NCBI GenBank assembly: GCA_026419775.2
Contig: JAOPGA020001202.1
Coordinates: 1-64,000 of the forward strand
From: Acrasis kona
Lineage: Eukaryota > Heterolobosea > Eutetramitea > Acrasida > Acrasidae
Reading direction: 5' to 3'
DNA: 64,000 bases
The notes beneath the pieces were generated by a model. The model had not been told where the DNA came from. It searched no databases and saw nothing but the letters and a program-made list of their open reading frames with translations. The position numbers were made by a program, and so were the translations under genes. Shown here in pieces: positions 30,543 through 42,493 of the stretch (its first letter is position 1; every line of letters begins with the position of its first letter).

Positions 30543-32118
30543 TTAATATCCATTTCCGTGTGGAGAGTGGAGCGGTGTAGGTGGCTTGGATGCTGCAAGG
30601 AATGTAGGTGGAGGTGTGTCAGCGTCGTTCCGCCCTCCGAAGGACTTTGCAAATATTTTGTTCATTGAACTTGCATTGCTGCTGTTGTTCATGTATGTAG
30701 GCGTGGCTTCGTAATTGTTCTTTTTAAACTGAGTAATCTTCTTGAATACAAACTCTAGAATATGCTTTGCACTATGCTTGTGTTCATCTTCTAGCTTGCT
30801 GGAGATTCCTAAAATTTCACCGCTCTTCTGAACATAATACTCCATGTCCTTGTTCTCGCAACGATTTGTTAAATGAGCGAGCCGCACGTCCTCTGAAGCA
30901 AAGTGTTCGTCTAGATCGAATAAATCCAAAGAAGGTGGCATGGGGTCCTGTAGTGATGGAGGGTAAACTGCTGGTCTTAGCGATGGAAGCGGTGTCTCGA
31001 ACGCTGGTAAAATTAGAGATAGTGGTGCGTGCTTAACTCCGGTGTCTTTGTATAGTTTGATTGCCTCGGGGATCAGATTGGTGTCGAATTTAAATGTTCG
31101 GTCCACAAATAATTGAGTAAAGTCAGCCGGTAATTCTTCGCTCTCCTGTAGGCATGGTTTGTATCTCTCAGCAAGAGACTTGCTATCTGGGAGAAAATTG
31201 TAGTCGTTCACGTCTGGAGCCTCTGCGTCAATTTCATTGAATTTAAATTCGGTTGTTTGCAAAAGGTATTCGAATATGATGTTTTGTAGTACCGAGTTTT
31301 CCTCTTTGTTGATGTACGAGTCTTCGAAAATGTGAACAGATCCTATGACTGCTATGCGTCCTTTATCAGATTTAGATCCGTAAACAGCTGCCACTGGTCT
31401 ATTTAAAGGGTATGATATGTGGCCTGAGCTTAGTATAGGAATAGCAGGCTTCTCGACTATTAAAGTTGCTCCATAGGGGTAGAGAAAAGTGAGGTGTTCG
31501 TCTTCGTTCGAGCTGTGACCAGCTGACGTCGATGATACTTCTTTACCTGCTGCTATATTGATAGCTTTATTTAACACTCCTTTTTGAACACAAACTTCCT
31601 TAGGATGGAAGTATTTATAAAACATTGTTCGGATTACTGCATCGTTGTTGATGTTGATACCATAATTCTCCAAAAAATAATTAATGTTTGTTGAAAAACG
31701 CTGCTCGCCACCTTCTCCAAGTAGTACAAGGATACTACCTCCGAGTTTAACGTAGTGCTTCATATCTGTGCATTCCGCCTCTGAAAACCTTTCTCTAGGA
31801 CCACATATAATTATAAGTTGACCCTTGAGCAGAGATTCCATGTTAAGCTCATCTTGATTTCTTTATGAAGCATTATAACATCGCTTAAATCGGTACTTAC
31901 ATTATAATATTATAATCGCCCCTAAGCTTTTTTTCCAAAATCTTAAGACCCTGTTTTGGGGTAAATATTTCTTTTTTGCACACGTTGAAGATAATCGTGG
32001 GTACGCTGCTCTTCTCGATGTCTTTCTGAGATGGATGAGATATTTGACCTTGTCCAGGGATGCTGTTGTTTCTTGATATACCCCTTGCAGAGTTCATCGG
32101 TCTTGCGTTTCCATTCAT
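30543..32118 (-). CDS. IFT52: Intraflagellar transport protein IFT52, two exons
   Basis: Exon 1 31901-32118 and exon 2 30543-31860, joined over a 40-nt intron that restores INQDELNMESLLKG, give 511 residues. IFT52 is a core IFT-B subunit needed to build cilia. The N-terminal half matches: IIFNVCKKEIFTPKQGLKIL, IICGPRERFSEAE, LGEGGEQRFSTNINYFLENY and YKYFHPKEVCVQKGVLN. The C-terminal half carries the helical region that contacts IFT46/IFT88 in other species. The first ~40 residues are an extra Asn/Ser-rich lead. Presence shows that the organism can make a cilium or recently could. Confidence 0.93.
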
Positions 32119-32653
32119 TTTTGGCGCCAGCACTTTACAATCAAAACATTTAAATCTGAAGGAGGCTTCCTCTATTTTTCATACAAAAGAATAAAGCAAA
32201 TCAATTACTGTGCGAATTGTTCTACTATTTCTATCATCGTTCTCCTTCTCATATTAACTGGAATTCCTGATAATTTATAAACAGCATGAGCTCACGAAGG
32301 ATTTTCTCACATGACTTCGATAATTATTACTTGAAGGGTATAAGATGATTGTATCTCTAAGACTCTAACGTTGTTTTTTCCTTTCTGGCTTGTTAGGTGT
32401 ACATAGATGCATTACATGTATTGATTTGTTGTACATAAAATCATCACTGTTGCAGTTACTCTTGGTTATAATTTGCAAAGAGAACTCTATAGCTTGTTGA
32501 AACAATAGAGATTGATGACAGCTGTTCTTGACATTTCCATTACATGTTAAGGGAACCAGATCTAAAAAGGAAACACATCAGATCGTAAATTCGCCGGAAA
32601 ATAAATTGCTTCGCCTTCGAAGTCAACAGCTCTTTTTTTTGTAATTAATCAAC
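32119..32653. promoter_or_regulatory. Divergent intergenic region
   Basis: About 535 bp between the starts of IFT52 and the P4-ATPase. No coding frame or repeat. A poly-T run (~32632-32640) lies just before the flippase start. Confidence 0.35.
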
Positions 32654-35600
32654 ATGTCCATTGTTCTAGACGATTGGATCGACAAGTTGCCATGGAACAG
32701 AGTGCCGACTGTGAATCGACAAATTTTTGTTGATCGGCCTGAGATTAATAACCAAGTTAAACAGTTCTGCCCCAATCAAAGTAATTTTACACGTCAGAAA
32801 TGCACTAAACATGATAGTCAGCACTACAAAATACAATATATTCAACTTTGTTCCGAAGAATTTATTGGAACAGTTCTTGCGCCTTGCCAACCTTTATTTT
32901 TTGATAATTAGTTTTGTCCAACTATTTTCAGGTTTATCACCAACAGGGCGCTGGGGCACAATTGTACCATTAGGAATTATAGTTATACTACAAGCAGTTA
33001 AAGATGCCTACGAAGATTATGTAAGTTGTCTCATTTGACCATTCCTCTTAATGTTGATAGGGTCGGTATAGAGCAGATACAATTCTTAACAATCAAAAAA
33101 CAATAATCGTCAAGGATGGACAAGATGTAGAATCTCAATGGAAACACATCAAAGTCGGAGACGTCCTCAAAGTACTTCGCGACGAGCCCCTCCCAGCGGA
33201 TTTGATATTCCTCGAAACAAGTTCAGAAAACTACAAATGTTATGTAGAAACATCACAATTAGATGGAGAAGCCAATTTAAAGCTCAAAGAGTCGGCGCCT
33301 GGTCTCTCGACCATTAACAAAGACATTGTCATTGAGTGCGAGTGTCCAACAAAGATGATTTATGAGTTCACCGGCAACATTAGTTACGGAGCAGAATCAA
33401 AGCACTCACTAAGAGTCGAAAATCTTTTACTTCGGGTAATTAATTAATTGTCTACATTTTCGTTACATTTTTAGGGCTCTACCGTCAAGAACACGGATTG
33501 GATTAAGGGTTGTGTCGTTTACACGGGAAAGCATACACGCATCATGATGAACAGTCGGAAGTTACCTCACAAGAGCAGCAAATTGGAAAGCGTCACCAAC
33601 TACTTTATCATCTTGCTATTCGCACTACAATTCATCATCAACTTGGTATGTGCCATCGTGCTATTGTATTGGAACAGAGACAATAAAGGAATGTGGTACC
33701 TGTTTAGAGATTTTTACGATTCGGAATCACTAGTCTTCTTTACGGGCTTCATTAGTTACTTTATGCTTTACGGACAATTCGTCCCGTTGGCATTGTATGT
33801 GACTCTTGAAATCGTTCGTTTGCTACAAACAAGAACTCAATTGGAACAAGACATTCACATGTATTATGAAGAGACGGATGATGCCATGATTGCAAAGTCA
33901 AGTACATTAACCGACGATCTTGGTCAAGTTGAACATTTGTTTGCGGATAAAACGGGAACGTTAACTTGTAATAAAATGACTTTATTGTGTGTTTCGCTTC
34001 CGGAGGGACATGTCTTTGACAACCTCAGCGACTGTGACTCTACTTGTGATAATTTATTTCATGCACTCAGTCTGTGTCATACCGCTACCGTTGAGAGGAG
34101 GGGCGACTTTATGGAGTTCCAAGCTTCTTCTCCCGACGAACTTGCTCTTGTGAAGGGAGCATCCGATCGTGGTTTTAAATTGATTGATCGTGATATGAAC
34201 ATGATTAAGATTGAATATTGTAATCACGTCCAGGAATTTCAAATTCTTTGTGTTTTGGAATTTTCCTTTGAGAGAAGAAGAATGGGTATTATCGTTCGTG
34301 ATTGCATCGGACACATTCATTTGTATTGTAAAGGTGCTGATTCTGCTCTTGAAAAGCGTCTTAATGACGATGATTATTTTGATCTTGGTCCTCTCCAAAC
34401 ATTTTCCAATAGAGGTCTCCGCACGCTTGTAGTTGCTCACAAGTTATTGTCCGAACAGCAATTCCAGGATTGGTATCATCAGCACTACCAACCGGCTGCG
34501 ACCAGTATTGGAAGCAACCGGTCATCCCTTCTTCATCAAGCGATGGAACTTATAGAAAATGATTTGACGTTAATTGGTGTGACTGCCATCGAAGATCGTC
34601 TACAAGATATGGTTCCAGAAACCATTCAAACACTATCCAAGGCAGGTATTAAGGTCTGGATGTTGACTGGAGATAAGCAGGAAACTGCTCTTGTGATTGG
34701 CAGAGCTTGTAAAATTTTGAACAAAAGATCAAACATTTGTAATTTTAGTTCTTGTAAAAGTAAAATGGAACTTGTTGAATTTGTGAATTTCCACAACCAA
34801 CAAACAAAAAGCAGTAATAACAGTAACAATGCTGTTGTTATTGATGGTGATGCTTTGCAAATCATTATGGACTCTAATGATAAATTTATAGTAGCATCTT
34901 TTTTACAAATTTGTATGAATTCAAAATGTGTTATTTGTTGTCGTGTTAGTCCTGATCAAAAAGCGTTTATTGTTGGTGTTGTAAGAAAACATTTGCCTAA
35001 ATGCATCACGCTAGCAATTGGCGATGGTGCCAATGATGTAAGTATGATCCGCACTGCTCATGTGGGTGTCGGAATCATGGGACAAGAAGGTAGACAGGCC
35101 AGCAACGCAAGTGACTATTCTTTTGCACAATTCCAATTTTTAAGTAGGTTGCTGCTTGTGCACGGAAGATGGAACTATCGTCGAGTCAGCAAACTAATCT
35201 TGTTCAGTATTTACAAGAGTATTTCTTTAAATGTTGTTCAAATGTGGTTTTTTATTTATAATGGTGCAAGTGGCCACTACTTTGTTTGAATCCTTCTTAC
35301 TTACTTTGTATTATACTGTTTTTACTGGTTTACCAATTGGTTTTTATGGTTTACTTGATAAAGATGTACTCGACGAAAGTGCTGTGGTATTCCCAGAGCT
35401 GTATGTACACGGTGCACATAATTATCATTTGAGTTTTATGGTATTTCTTGGTTACACTTTTAATTCCTTTTTCCATTCTTTTCTTTGTTTCTTCATTCCC
35501 TACTTTACTTATGGTGCAGGAGAGGCAATCTATCACAACGGATACGCTGTTGATATTGATGGTTTTGGTTTGGCTTCCTATACAAGTGTTCTGATGGTTG

Positions 35601-36238
35601 CCACCTTCAAACTTGTTTTAGAGACCAGACATTTTACAATAGTTAATCATTTTGTGTGCTGGACAAGCATACTAAGTTACTTTGTAATTGCAGTCATTTA
35701 TTGTACAATACCAGGATACTTTTACTGGCAGTTTATGAATCATGCTGGTACATTTTTGTATTGGTCAACCATCTTCTTGACAACAGCCCTGTGCTTGGGA
35801 AGAGATTTGTTCTGGAAAGCATTAAAGCGTAATTTCTTCACTTCTAGACAATTATATCATGAATTACAAGATCATGATGTAAGGGGCCTGTTGGCAGACA
35901 GAAACATTGTAGGTGATTACATTGATGAACTGCAAAGTCCAACGCACACCGTTAGAACTCCTTCTTCTTATTTCCAAGAATCATCCCTACAAATCAAAAA
36001 AGTTGCCAGAAAGATTATGAAAAATAGGATCTCGCCTGTTCAAAAGTTGGGCACTGACTATCAATTGAGAGTACCTGTTCATAATGGTCATTTAAGAGAT
36101 AACAGATTCAACGAACTTGTGGATACAATGACACCCTCCACCCCAGGAACACCAGTGGAACTAATGACTCCTTCCTCTCCTTCTTCAACAACGGCACTGC
36201 GGAGTCCTAGTCATGGAGACTCTACCGACATTCAATAA
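32654..36238 (+). CDS. P4-type ATPase (phospholipid flippase), four exons, +1 shift
   Basis: Exons 32654-32763, 32798-33020, 33061-33435 and 33475-36238; introns 34-40 nt; about 1156 residues. P4-ATPases move aminophospholipids to the cytosolic leaflet of Golgi, endosome or plasma membrane. Marks: NLLEQFLRLANLYFLI (first helix), QLDGEANLK (actuator; usual P4 form is DGETNLK), ALYVTLEIVRLLQ (helix 4), DKTGTLTCNKM (phosphorylated Asp ~394), KGADSAL, and GDGANDVSMI (~752). The frame stops at TGA 35287-35289 inside helix 5-6 (FFIYNGASGHYFV). Skipping its T at 35287 continues ESFLLTLYYTVFTGLPIGFY, which aligns residue for residue with the family, to 36238. No intron can explain it. The Ser/Pro-rich tail is ~100 residues. 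Confidence 0.85.
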
Positions 36239-36288
36239 AAATCATGTAATTATTACAACAAATTTATTTAATAATTTACAACAACTTG

Positions 36289-38013
36289 TTAAAAGTTTAT
36301 TATCAGCAAGACAACGAGTAATAATATCATTTTCAAATTCAACTTTCTTAAAGAAGAATTTGATGTTACGGGGAGCGTAGCAACTTGATCTGCTTTTTTA
36401 GCTTGCACAACCAATTCTATGCTATCCGTTTGTAAATAAAGCGGTTGCTCCGCAGTTATGGATCTAACCCCAAATGAAGCACTACCAAAGTTCCTTCCAA
36501 CAATGGCCTTCTTTGTCAGTTCCGTTATGTCGATACTAAAAGTACCCACTCCATTTACATCAGCTTCGACACCTCCGACAAATGCACCAGTGGACGAATA
36601 AACATCAACTGAAACTCGACAATTAGAGTATTTATTTACTTTGAAAGTAAAGTAAATCTTTTCAGTGTTCTGAGTGATTGCTTGAGTGTTAGCAGTACCA
36701 GTTACTGTTGAATTACCAGACTTTCCGCTGAATACTACGGTGGTGTCGACACTGGGTGCTGCTGGTATTTCACCGAATATCTGTTGTTTGACGGGAATTA
36801 TGATGGTGATCGGAGCTGTAGAAGGTGTCGATATTGGAGTAGAGATGTCTACTGTTGTAGGTGACTGTGTGGTGATGGGTGTGGTAGTAGGTGCTGTCGT
36901 TGGTGAAGATTGTGTGGGGGTCGGTTCAAAGGACTGAGTTGAAACAGATGCAGCTGTAGTTAAAGCTGATTTTGATGTAGGTCTCGATGTTGATGTTTGG
37001 ATAGGAGTTGAAGATGGAGTAGGTGTCGGAGTGGGTAGAGGTGGAGTTTTTGTTGGTGTTGAAGTGGGTGTGGATGTAGAAGTTAAAGTCGGTGAACCAA
37101 TTGGTGAAGGTATAGGCGTTGAAGTATATTGGGGAGTGGGTATTGGTACATTACTAGGTGTAGGGGTTGGAATGAGTGTTGGACTTGGCGTAAGGATAGG
37201 CGTGGGTGTGGGTGTGGATATTGGTGAAAATGTGGAAGTATGCGTAGGTATAGAAGTTGGTGTAGGAGTGGGAGTAGGAGTAATTGTTGGGGTAGGAGTT
37301 GGTGTTGAAGTAGGTGTCGACGTGGAGGTAGATGTGGGTGTTGGAGTAGGAGTAATTGGTGGGGAAGGAGTCGGTGTTGGTGTTGGAGTAGGTATCAACG
37401 CGGGGGTAGATGTTGGAGTAATTGTTGGGGCTGAAGTTGGTGTTGGAGTGGGTGTATATGTTGGAGTAAGTGTTGGAGTGAGTGTTAAAGTTGGAGTAGG
37501 AGCAAGCGTGTCAGCTCGAGTCGAATTCACCAACATTAAGGTTGTAATTTCTATTTCGCAAATGCACTGACCATCTTGATATAAAGTGCTTGACCATATC
37601 CATTGAGCATTACTAGAGATGGACCCCTGAGAGTTTAATTTACTATCCGAAGGAGCATTACTTGGTACGAATGCTTTATCTCCATATGTGAAATCTGAGG
37701 AACCACAATACCAACTTGGGGAACTTGATGTTATTATCCTTCCTTGTTTATCAGTTACTTCGACTTTCATTCCGTAAGTCCCGCCTCCATCATCCTGTCC
37801 TTGTATTCTAATAATATCTCCTACTCCAATCGATACATTAGCCTGCTGCAGAGTTTTCCATTCGATGTTATTTGTACCTTGAATCAATTGGTTATTCAAG
37901 CGTAAACCAATAAGTTTGTCGTCGATATAAAAGCGAACGATGGCGTCTACCTTTGCGGCAAGGCAGCTCATACATACCAATAACAACACTGCCAAAACAC
38001 TTACGCACCTCAT
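36289..38013 (-). CDS. Mucin-like (Thr-Pro)n surface protein with GPI-type tail
   Basis: An intronless 574-residue frame. Signal peptide MRCVSVLAVLLLVCMSCLA. Residues ~24-165 form a compact domain (VRFYIDDKLIGLRLNNQLI, SPSWYCGSSDFTYG, WIWSSTLYQDGQCICEIEI) that looks like a lectin or beta-sandwich. Residues ~170-400 are Thr-Pro-Ser repeats. Residues ~420-540 are a second beta-rich domain (NCRVSVDVYSSTGAFVGGVE). The protein ends MILLLVVLLIINF directly at the stop, as in a GPI-attachment signal, unlike the TM-anchored relative at 9366-11363. Inferred surface coat or adhesion protein. It converges on the flippase gene, 50 bp apart. Confidence 0.78.
   Translation of the reverse strand: MRCVSVLAVLLLVCMSCLAAKVDAIVRFYIDDKLIGLRLNNQLIQGTNNIEWKTLQQANVSIGVGDIIRIQGQDDGGGTYGMKVEVTDKQGRIITSSSPSWYCGSSDFTYGDKAFVPSNAPSDSKLNSQGSISSNAQWIWSSTLYQDGQCICEIEITTLMLVNSTRADTLAPTPTLTLTPTLTPTYTPTPTPTSAPTITPTSTPALIPTPTPTPTPSPPITPTPTPTSTSTSTPTSTPTPTPTITPTPTPTPTSIPTHTSTFSPISTPTPTPILTPSPTLIPTPTPSNVPIPTPQYTSTPIPSPIGSPTLTSTSTPTSTPTKTPPLPTPTPTPSSTPIQTSTSRPTSKSALTTAASVSTQSFEPTPTQSSPTTAPTTTPITTQSPTTVDISTPISTPSTAPITIIIPVKQQIFGEIPAAPSVDTTVVFSGKSGNSTVTGTANTQAITQNTEKIYFTFKVNKYSNCRVSVDVYSSTGAFVGGVEADVNGVGTFSIDITELTKKAIVGRNFGSASFGVRSITAEQPLYLQTDSIELVVQAKKADQVATLPVTSNSSLRKLNLKMILLLVVLLIINF
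36985..37505. repeat. Coding minisatellite (Thr-Pro codons)
   Basis: Degenerate short-period repeat of Thr/Pro/Ser codons inside the surface-protein gene, less regular than the one at 10715-11285. The antisense strand is open through most of it (a Gly-Val run), which is a shadow. Confidence 0.8.
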
Positions 38014-38304
38014 GTTTTTCTTTTGCGAACTTTTGAATGACAGTTCACCCGATTTGGTTCTGTCATTTTTTTTACAATCAATTTGGTCTTATAAAGTCCA
38101 TGCAGGCATCAGCGGACGAGTTCAAATCCTGATGAGAGGTTAGTTGAGGAATTGCTGAACGGAAAATGTAACATTTTTTAATTTTTATTATGGGATGAGG
38201 ATTTCGGGATTCCACATTAACCCATTTGGTATTTCAACGATTGGACCAAATCACAACGACTTTTTATAAAAAAAACAAAGTAGCCGACCAAGGTAGAATA
38301 AGAA

Positions 38305-41300
38305 ATGGAATCCTCTCCTTGTGCGACTCTGCATCCCTCCTCTCTGGATCCAAAAGTCAGGTCTCCTCTTCAGATAATGAAGCTGTTTGGAATCAACAAT
38401 TGGGTACTTCTCGGTATCGGTGTAATTTTCGTAAGTATCACAATGCATGTTTTTTAATCATTTTTAGGCTTGTGCAGCTGGTGCCATTCCTATTCTTGTT
38501 TTTGCAATGCTTGGTACCACTTTGCTCAATTTCGACAAAGACTCTGCATCCAAACTTGGAGCAATTGTAACCGGAATTGCTGTCGCCGCGTTCTTTATAA
38601 CTTTTATATCGGATGTAATCTTTTCCTTCCTTCAACAATCCATCAGCCTTGTGCTGAAACAAGAATATTACAGCTCTTGTTTGAGACAAGAGATTGGTTT
38701 TTTCGACTTCAAGAAGGCTGGATCACTCATTAATTCTATGAACAGTGAAATTGTAAAGACCACAGAGATTTACTCTACGTTGCTACAAGGTTTCATTCAA
38801 CATTTGTTTCAATTCTTTGCTGGTTTCTTGATTGCACTGATATTTTATCCTGTTATGACCTTGTTAATTATGATAAGTATTCCAGTAACAATCTTGATGG
38901 TTGGAGTGTTTGGCAAAGCTCTCGACTATTTTGCAAACAAGATTTCTGAAGCTACATCGTCCTCCGTTGAGGCAGCAAATGAGGTTATTGGTAGTATTCG
39001 CACTGTGCGCTCTATGGCAGGCGAAGACAAGGAGATTTCAAGATTCTCGAACACTTTAAGAAAGATACGCGGTATAGTAATGCTTAATGCACTATCAAAA
39101 GCTTTTAGCATAAGTGTTATTTCTTTCTTTATTTGGGGTAGTGTGGCACTTGCATATTATTGGGTTGGTATTGATTTGCAAAGTGGAGATGGAACCATAC
39201 AAAAGTTTATGACTGCTTACCTCCTACTGCAGTTTGCCATCGTTGGTGCTCAACAGTCCATCTCTATATTTCCCGAAATCATCAAATCCCAAGCATCTGC
39301 GACTGTTCTACTGAAAGTCATCCTTCGTTCACCTGCTATTCGTTTCCGAGGTGGATTGAAACCAGACAAGTTGCGCGGCAGATTATCCTTCCAAGATATT
39401 ACTTTTAGATACCCAACAAGACCAAATGTAACAATCCTAAATCACTTTAATCTAGAGATTGAAGAAGGACAGAGTGTTGCGCTGGTAGGTCAGAGTGGCT
39501 CAGGAAAATCTACTGTCGTTGGCTTGATAGAGAGGTGGTACGAACCAGAGAGTGGAGTGGTCAAAGTTGATGGGGTGGACATTAGAGAGATTGATTCTGT
39601 TTGGCTCCATCGTTACTTGGGTATAGTCAGTCAAGAACCCACATTGTTCGCAACCACCATTCGCGATAATATCAGCTACACCGTAGATACAATTAACAAA
39701 CATATTCGTGACGACATTCTTAAAATCAATCCAAATGCAACAAACGATGACATCAACCCTCAATTGGTACCAGTTGACCAACAACTAATCATTAATGCTG
39801 CCAGAGCTGCCAATTGTCATGATTTTATTACTAAATTACCGGACGGTTACGATACCATGATTGGAGAGCGTGGTGTGAGTTTATCAGGAGGTCAGAAGCA
39901 GAGAATCGCAATTGCCAGGGCTGTTTTACAAAACCCTAAAGTGTTGTTGTTAGACGAAGCTACTTCTGCATTAGATACCAAATCAGAATCACTTGTTCAA
40001 GATGCCCTCAACAATCTGATGAAGGGTAGAACTAGCATTATCATTGCACATCGACTGACCACCGTTCAAGACTGCGATAACATTGTGGTAGTGCATAGAG
40101 GACAAGTGGTTGAAATGGGAACACATCACGATCTGATGAAGAGAGTGGGTCCTTATTACAACCTAGCCATTAAACAAATGCAATTTGTACAGCCAGAAAA
40201 ACAACTCACCTTTGAGCCAGATGAGTTGGAGGATGAGAAGTCAGATGACTCTTCTATAAGCACTATCAATGTTGATGTTTCTCATACTGTACAGTCACCG
40301 GACACAATGAAACCATTGCTAAAGAGATTTAACTTCTACAAGAAAAGCAAACTACAAGCGGAGGATTCTGAAATCATTGACATTAGAGAACCAAAGAGAA
40401 TAAACTTGTTTTCGATATTCCGTATTATGGGTGTATTCCACACCCTACTACTACTGATTAGTTACCTCTGCTCGGCTATCATGGGTTGTATTCCAATTTT
40501 AATCTTTTACTTTTTTGGTATGACTGTTAGAGCAATTACTTTTAGAAGGGATGGTGATGGATTTTTAATTCCTGCTGTCCCTGGATTTCGATACGACTCA
40601 ACGATATGGTATTTCGCTGGCTGGATTGCAATCATTGCGGCTATATCAGCAGTGGCTAGTTTCTTTGGTAATATGTGTTGTAGTTATGTTAATGATAGAT
40701 TAAACGAAGACATGAGGTTAGAATACTTTTCTAGCATAGTTAAACAAGAGATTGGATTCTTTGACATTAAAAAGACTGGTAAACTATTATCAACGATGGG
40801 AGTGGACGTTCAGAATCTGAACGAGGCCATAACCATCAAAGCATTTTCTTTTATTGAACACATGTTTCAGTTCTTAATGGGAATCATATTGTCCATTTCC
40901 ACATCTTGGCAATCTGCTCTAGTTATGCTCGCAGCAGGCGGTCCACTCATTGCAGTCACCATTCTGGTTGGAAGTGCTGTTATTAATGTGTACGACAATC
41001 TTGTATTAAAATCAAGTGGTAGTGCACTTGCGTCAGCTTCTGAAACAATCAACGCCATACGCACTGTAAAGAGTATGGCTGGAGAGGAGAGACAAATGCA
41101 AAGTTTTGCAAATGAACTAGAAAAAATAAAAAGATATGGACATATAAGAGCTCTTTACGCTGCCCTCATGAAGAGCGTTCAACAATTTATTATTTGGGGT
41201 GCTTCTTCTTTAACTTTGTGGTATGGCCTCAAAGTTGCATGGGAAGGTGGTCTACAAGTGGGCGACTTGATGCAAGTGTTTGGTCTAATGTTACTCTCGG

Positions 41301-42181
41301 TCATGGGTGTTGGATTTGCAATGGCGGAGGTACACTACTTTATCAAAGCGGGTACCTGCTACAACAACATTATGAAAATCATATCTCGTAAACCAGCCAT
41401 ACTCCACAAGGGAGGTTTTGTACCAAAGACAGTTCATGGTAGTTTAGAATTTAGAGACATCACCTTCTCGTATCCCTCTCGACCAAATATGGTTGTTATG
41501 AAAAAATTCAATTTAAAGGTAGAGAAAGGCCAACATGTTGCACTCGTAGGAGAATCTGGAAGTGGAAAGTCAACCATTACAGGGTTAATTGAACACTTTT
41601 ACGAGCCTACTGAGGGCATTTCCCTTTTAGATGGTGTAGATATCCGTGATATTGATTGTCAGTGGTTACATCGTAACATTGCCATAGTCACCCAAGAGCC
41701 CGTTCTCTTTGCCGCCACTATCCGTCAAAACATTACTTATGCCATTGGTGATGAAAACGTTACTCAAGAACGCGTAGAACAGTGTGCCAAAGATGCCAAC
41801 TGTCATGATTTTATTACAAAACTGCCCAATGGCTACGATACGATTGTAGGCGAGCGCGGTGTGAGTATGAGCGGAGGTCAAAAACAACGCATTGCAATTG
41901 CACGAGCCATGATTCAAGACTGTAAAATGTTATTGCTAGACGAAGCAACTTCAGCTTTGGATACTGAAGCAGAGAGCTTGGTCCAAGCAGCATTAGACAA
42001 ATTGATGGTCGGTAAAACTACAATAGTTATTGCTCACCGTCTAAGTACCATCAAAGATTGTGACAAGATTGTTGCAATGAGAGAGGGATCTGTTGTAGAA
42101 CACGGTACATATAATGAGTTGATAGAAAAAAGAGGAATGTTTTACAAGTTGGCCCAAAAGCAGATGCAGTTTGGTCATTGA
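38305..42181 (+). CDS. Full-size ABCB (P-glycoprotein-type) transporter, two exons
   Basis: Exon 1 38305-38430, 37-nt intron, exon 2 38468-42181; 1279 residues. Layout TMD-NBD-TMD-NBD. The first half has six helices (~30-320), then NBD1: Walker A GQSGSGKST (~383), signature LSGGQKQRIAIARA, Walker B KVLLLDEATSALD. The second half repeats this with GESGSGKST (~1069), MSGGQKQRIAIARA and KMLLLDEATSALD. All catalytic motifs are intact in both sites. NBD1 carries a ~35-residue insertion rich in Asn/Asp (TINKHIRDDILKINPNATND) before its signature. ABCB proteins export lipids or drugs across the plasma membrane; substrate cannot be told. A purely cytosolic short N-terminus precedes helix 1. Confidence 0.95.
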
Positions 42182-42360
42182 AGAAGGAATTTAATCTTGT
42201 TTCTCGAATAAATAAATTTTTTAAAAGTCAACGCTATTGAGGTTAAACGGTTTAGAATTATTATCATACTTGGTTAGGCCGTGCATAAGGTTTCAAAATT
42301 AAACGATTCAGCCATCATGGGTGTGTATAACATCATCATGACTTGAGATTTACAATTATT

Positions 42361-42488
42361 TTGGTCAACCTCATAGTAAAAGGATGGATGAGACCTCACA
42401 CAAACCTACGGTTATACGAGAATACCGAAAGGAATTTACGCTAATAATGAGAAGAAAATCAAATCACACATGAAGAATTCTAATACAC
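42361..42488. repeat. Direct repeat, left of glycoside hydrolase gene
   Basis: Shares blocks with 43917-44083 in the same order: TTGGTCAACC, GAGACCTCACnCAAACC, a GGnATTTACnCT core and AAAATCAAATCACnCATGnA. The two copies bracket the 42494-43696 gene. Confidence 0.65.
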
Positions 42489-42493
42489 AAAAT

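Noticed and set aside
32764-33474. P4-ATPase breaks in the first 800 bp as frameshifts
   Set aside because: All are explained by 34-40 nt GT-AG introns that restore conserved sequence, unlike the break at 35287.
37031-37570. Second + strand Gly-Val frame
   Set aside because: Same artefact, antisense of the Thr-Pro array at 36289-38013.
38090-38140. tRNA-like T arm (GAGTTCAAATCC)
   Set aside because: Flanking bases do not pair and no anticodon or acceptor arm can be drawn.
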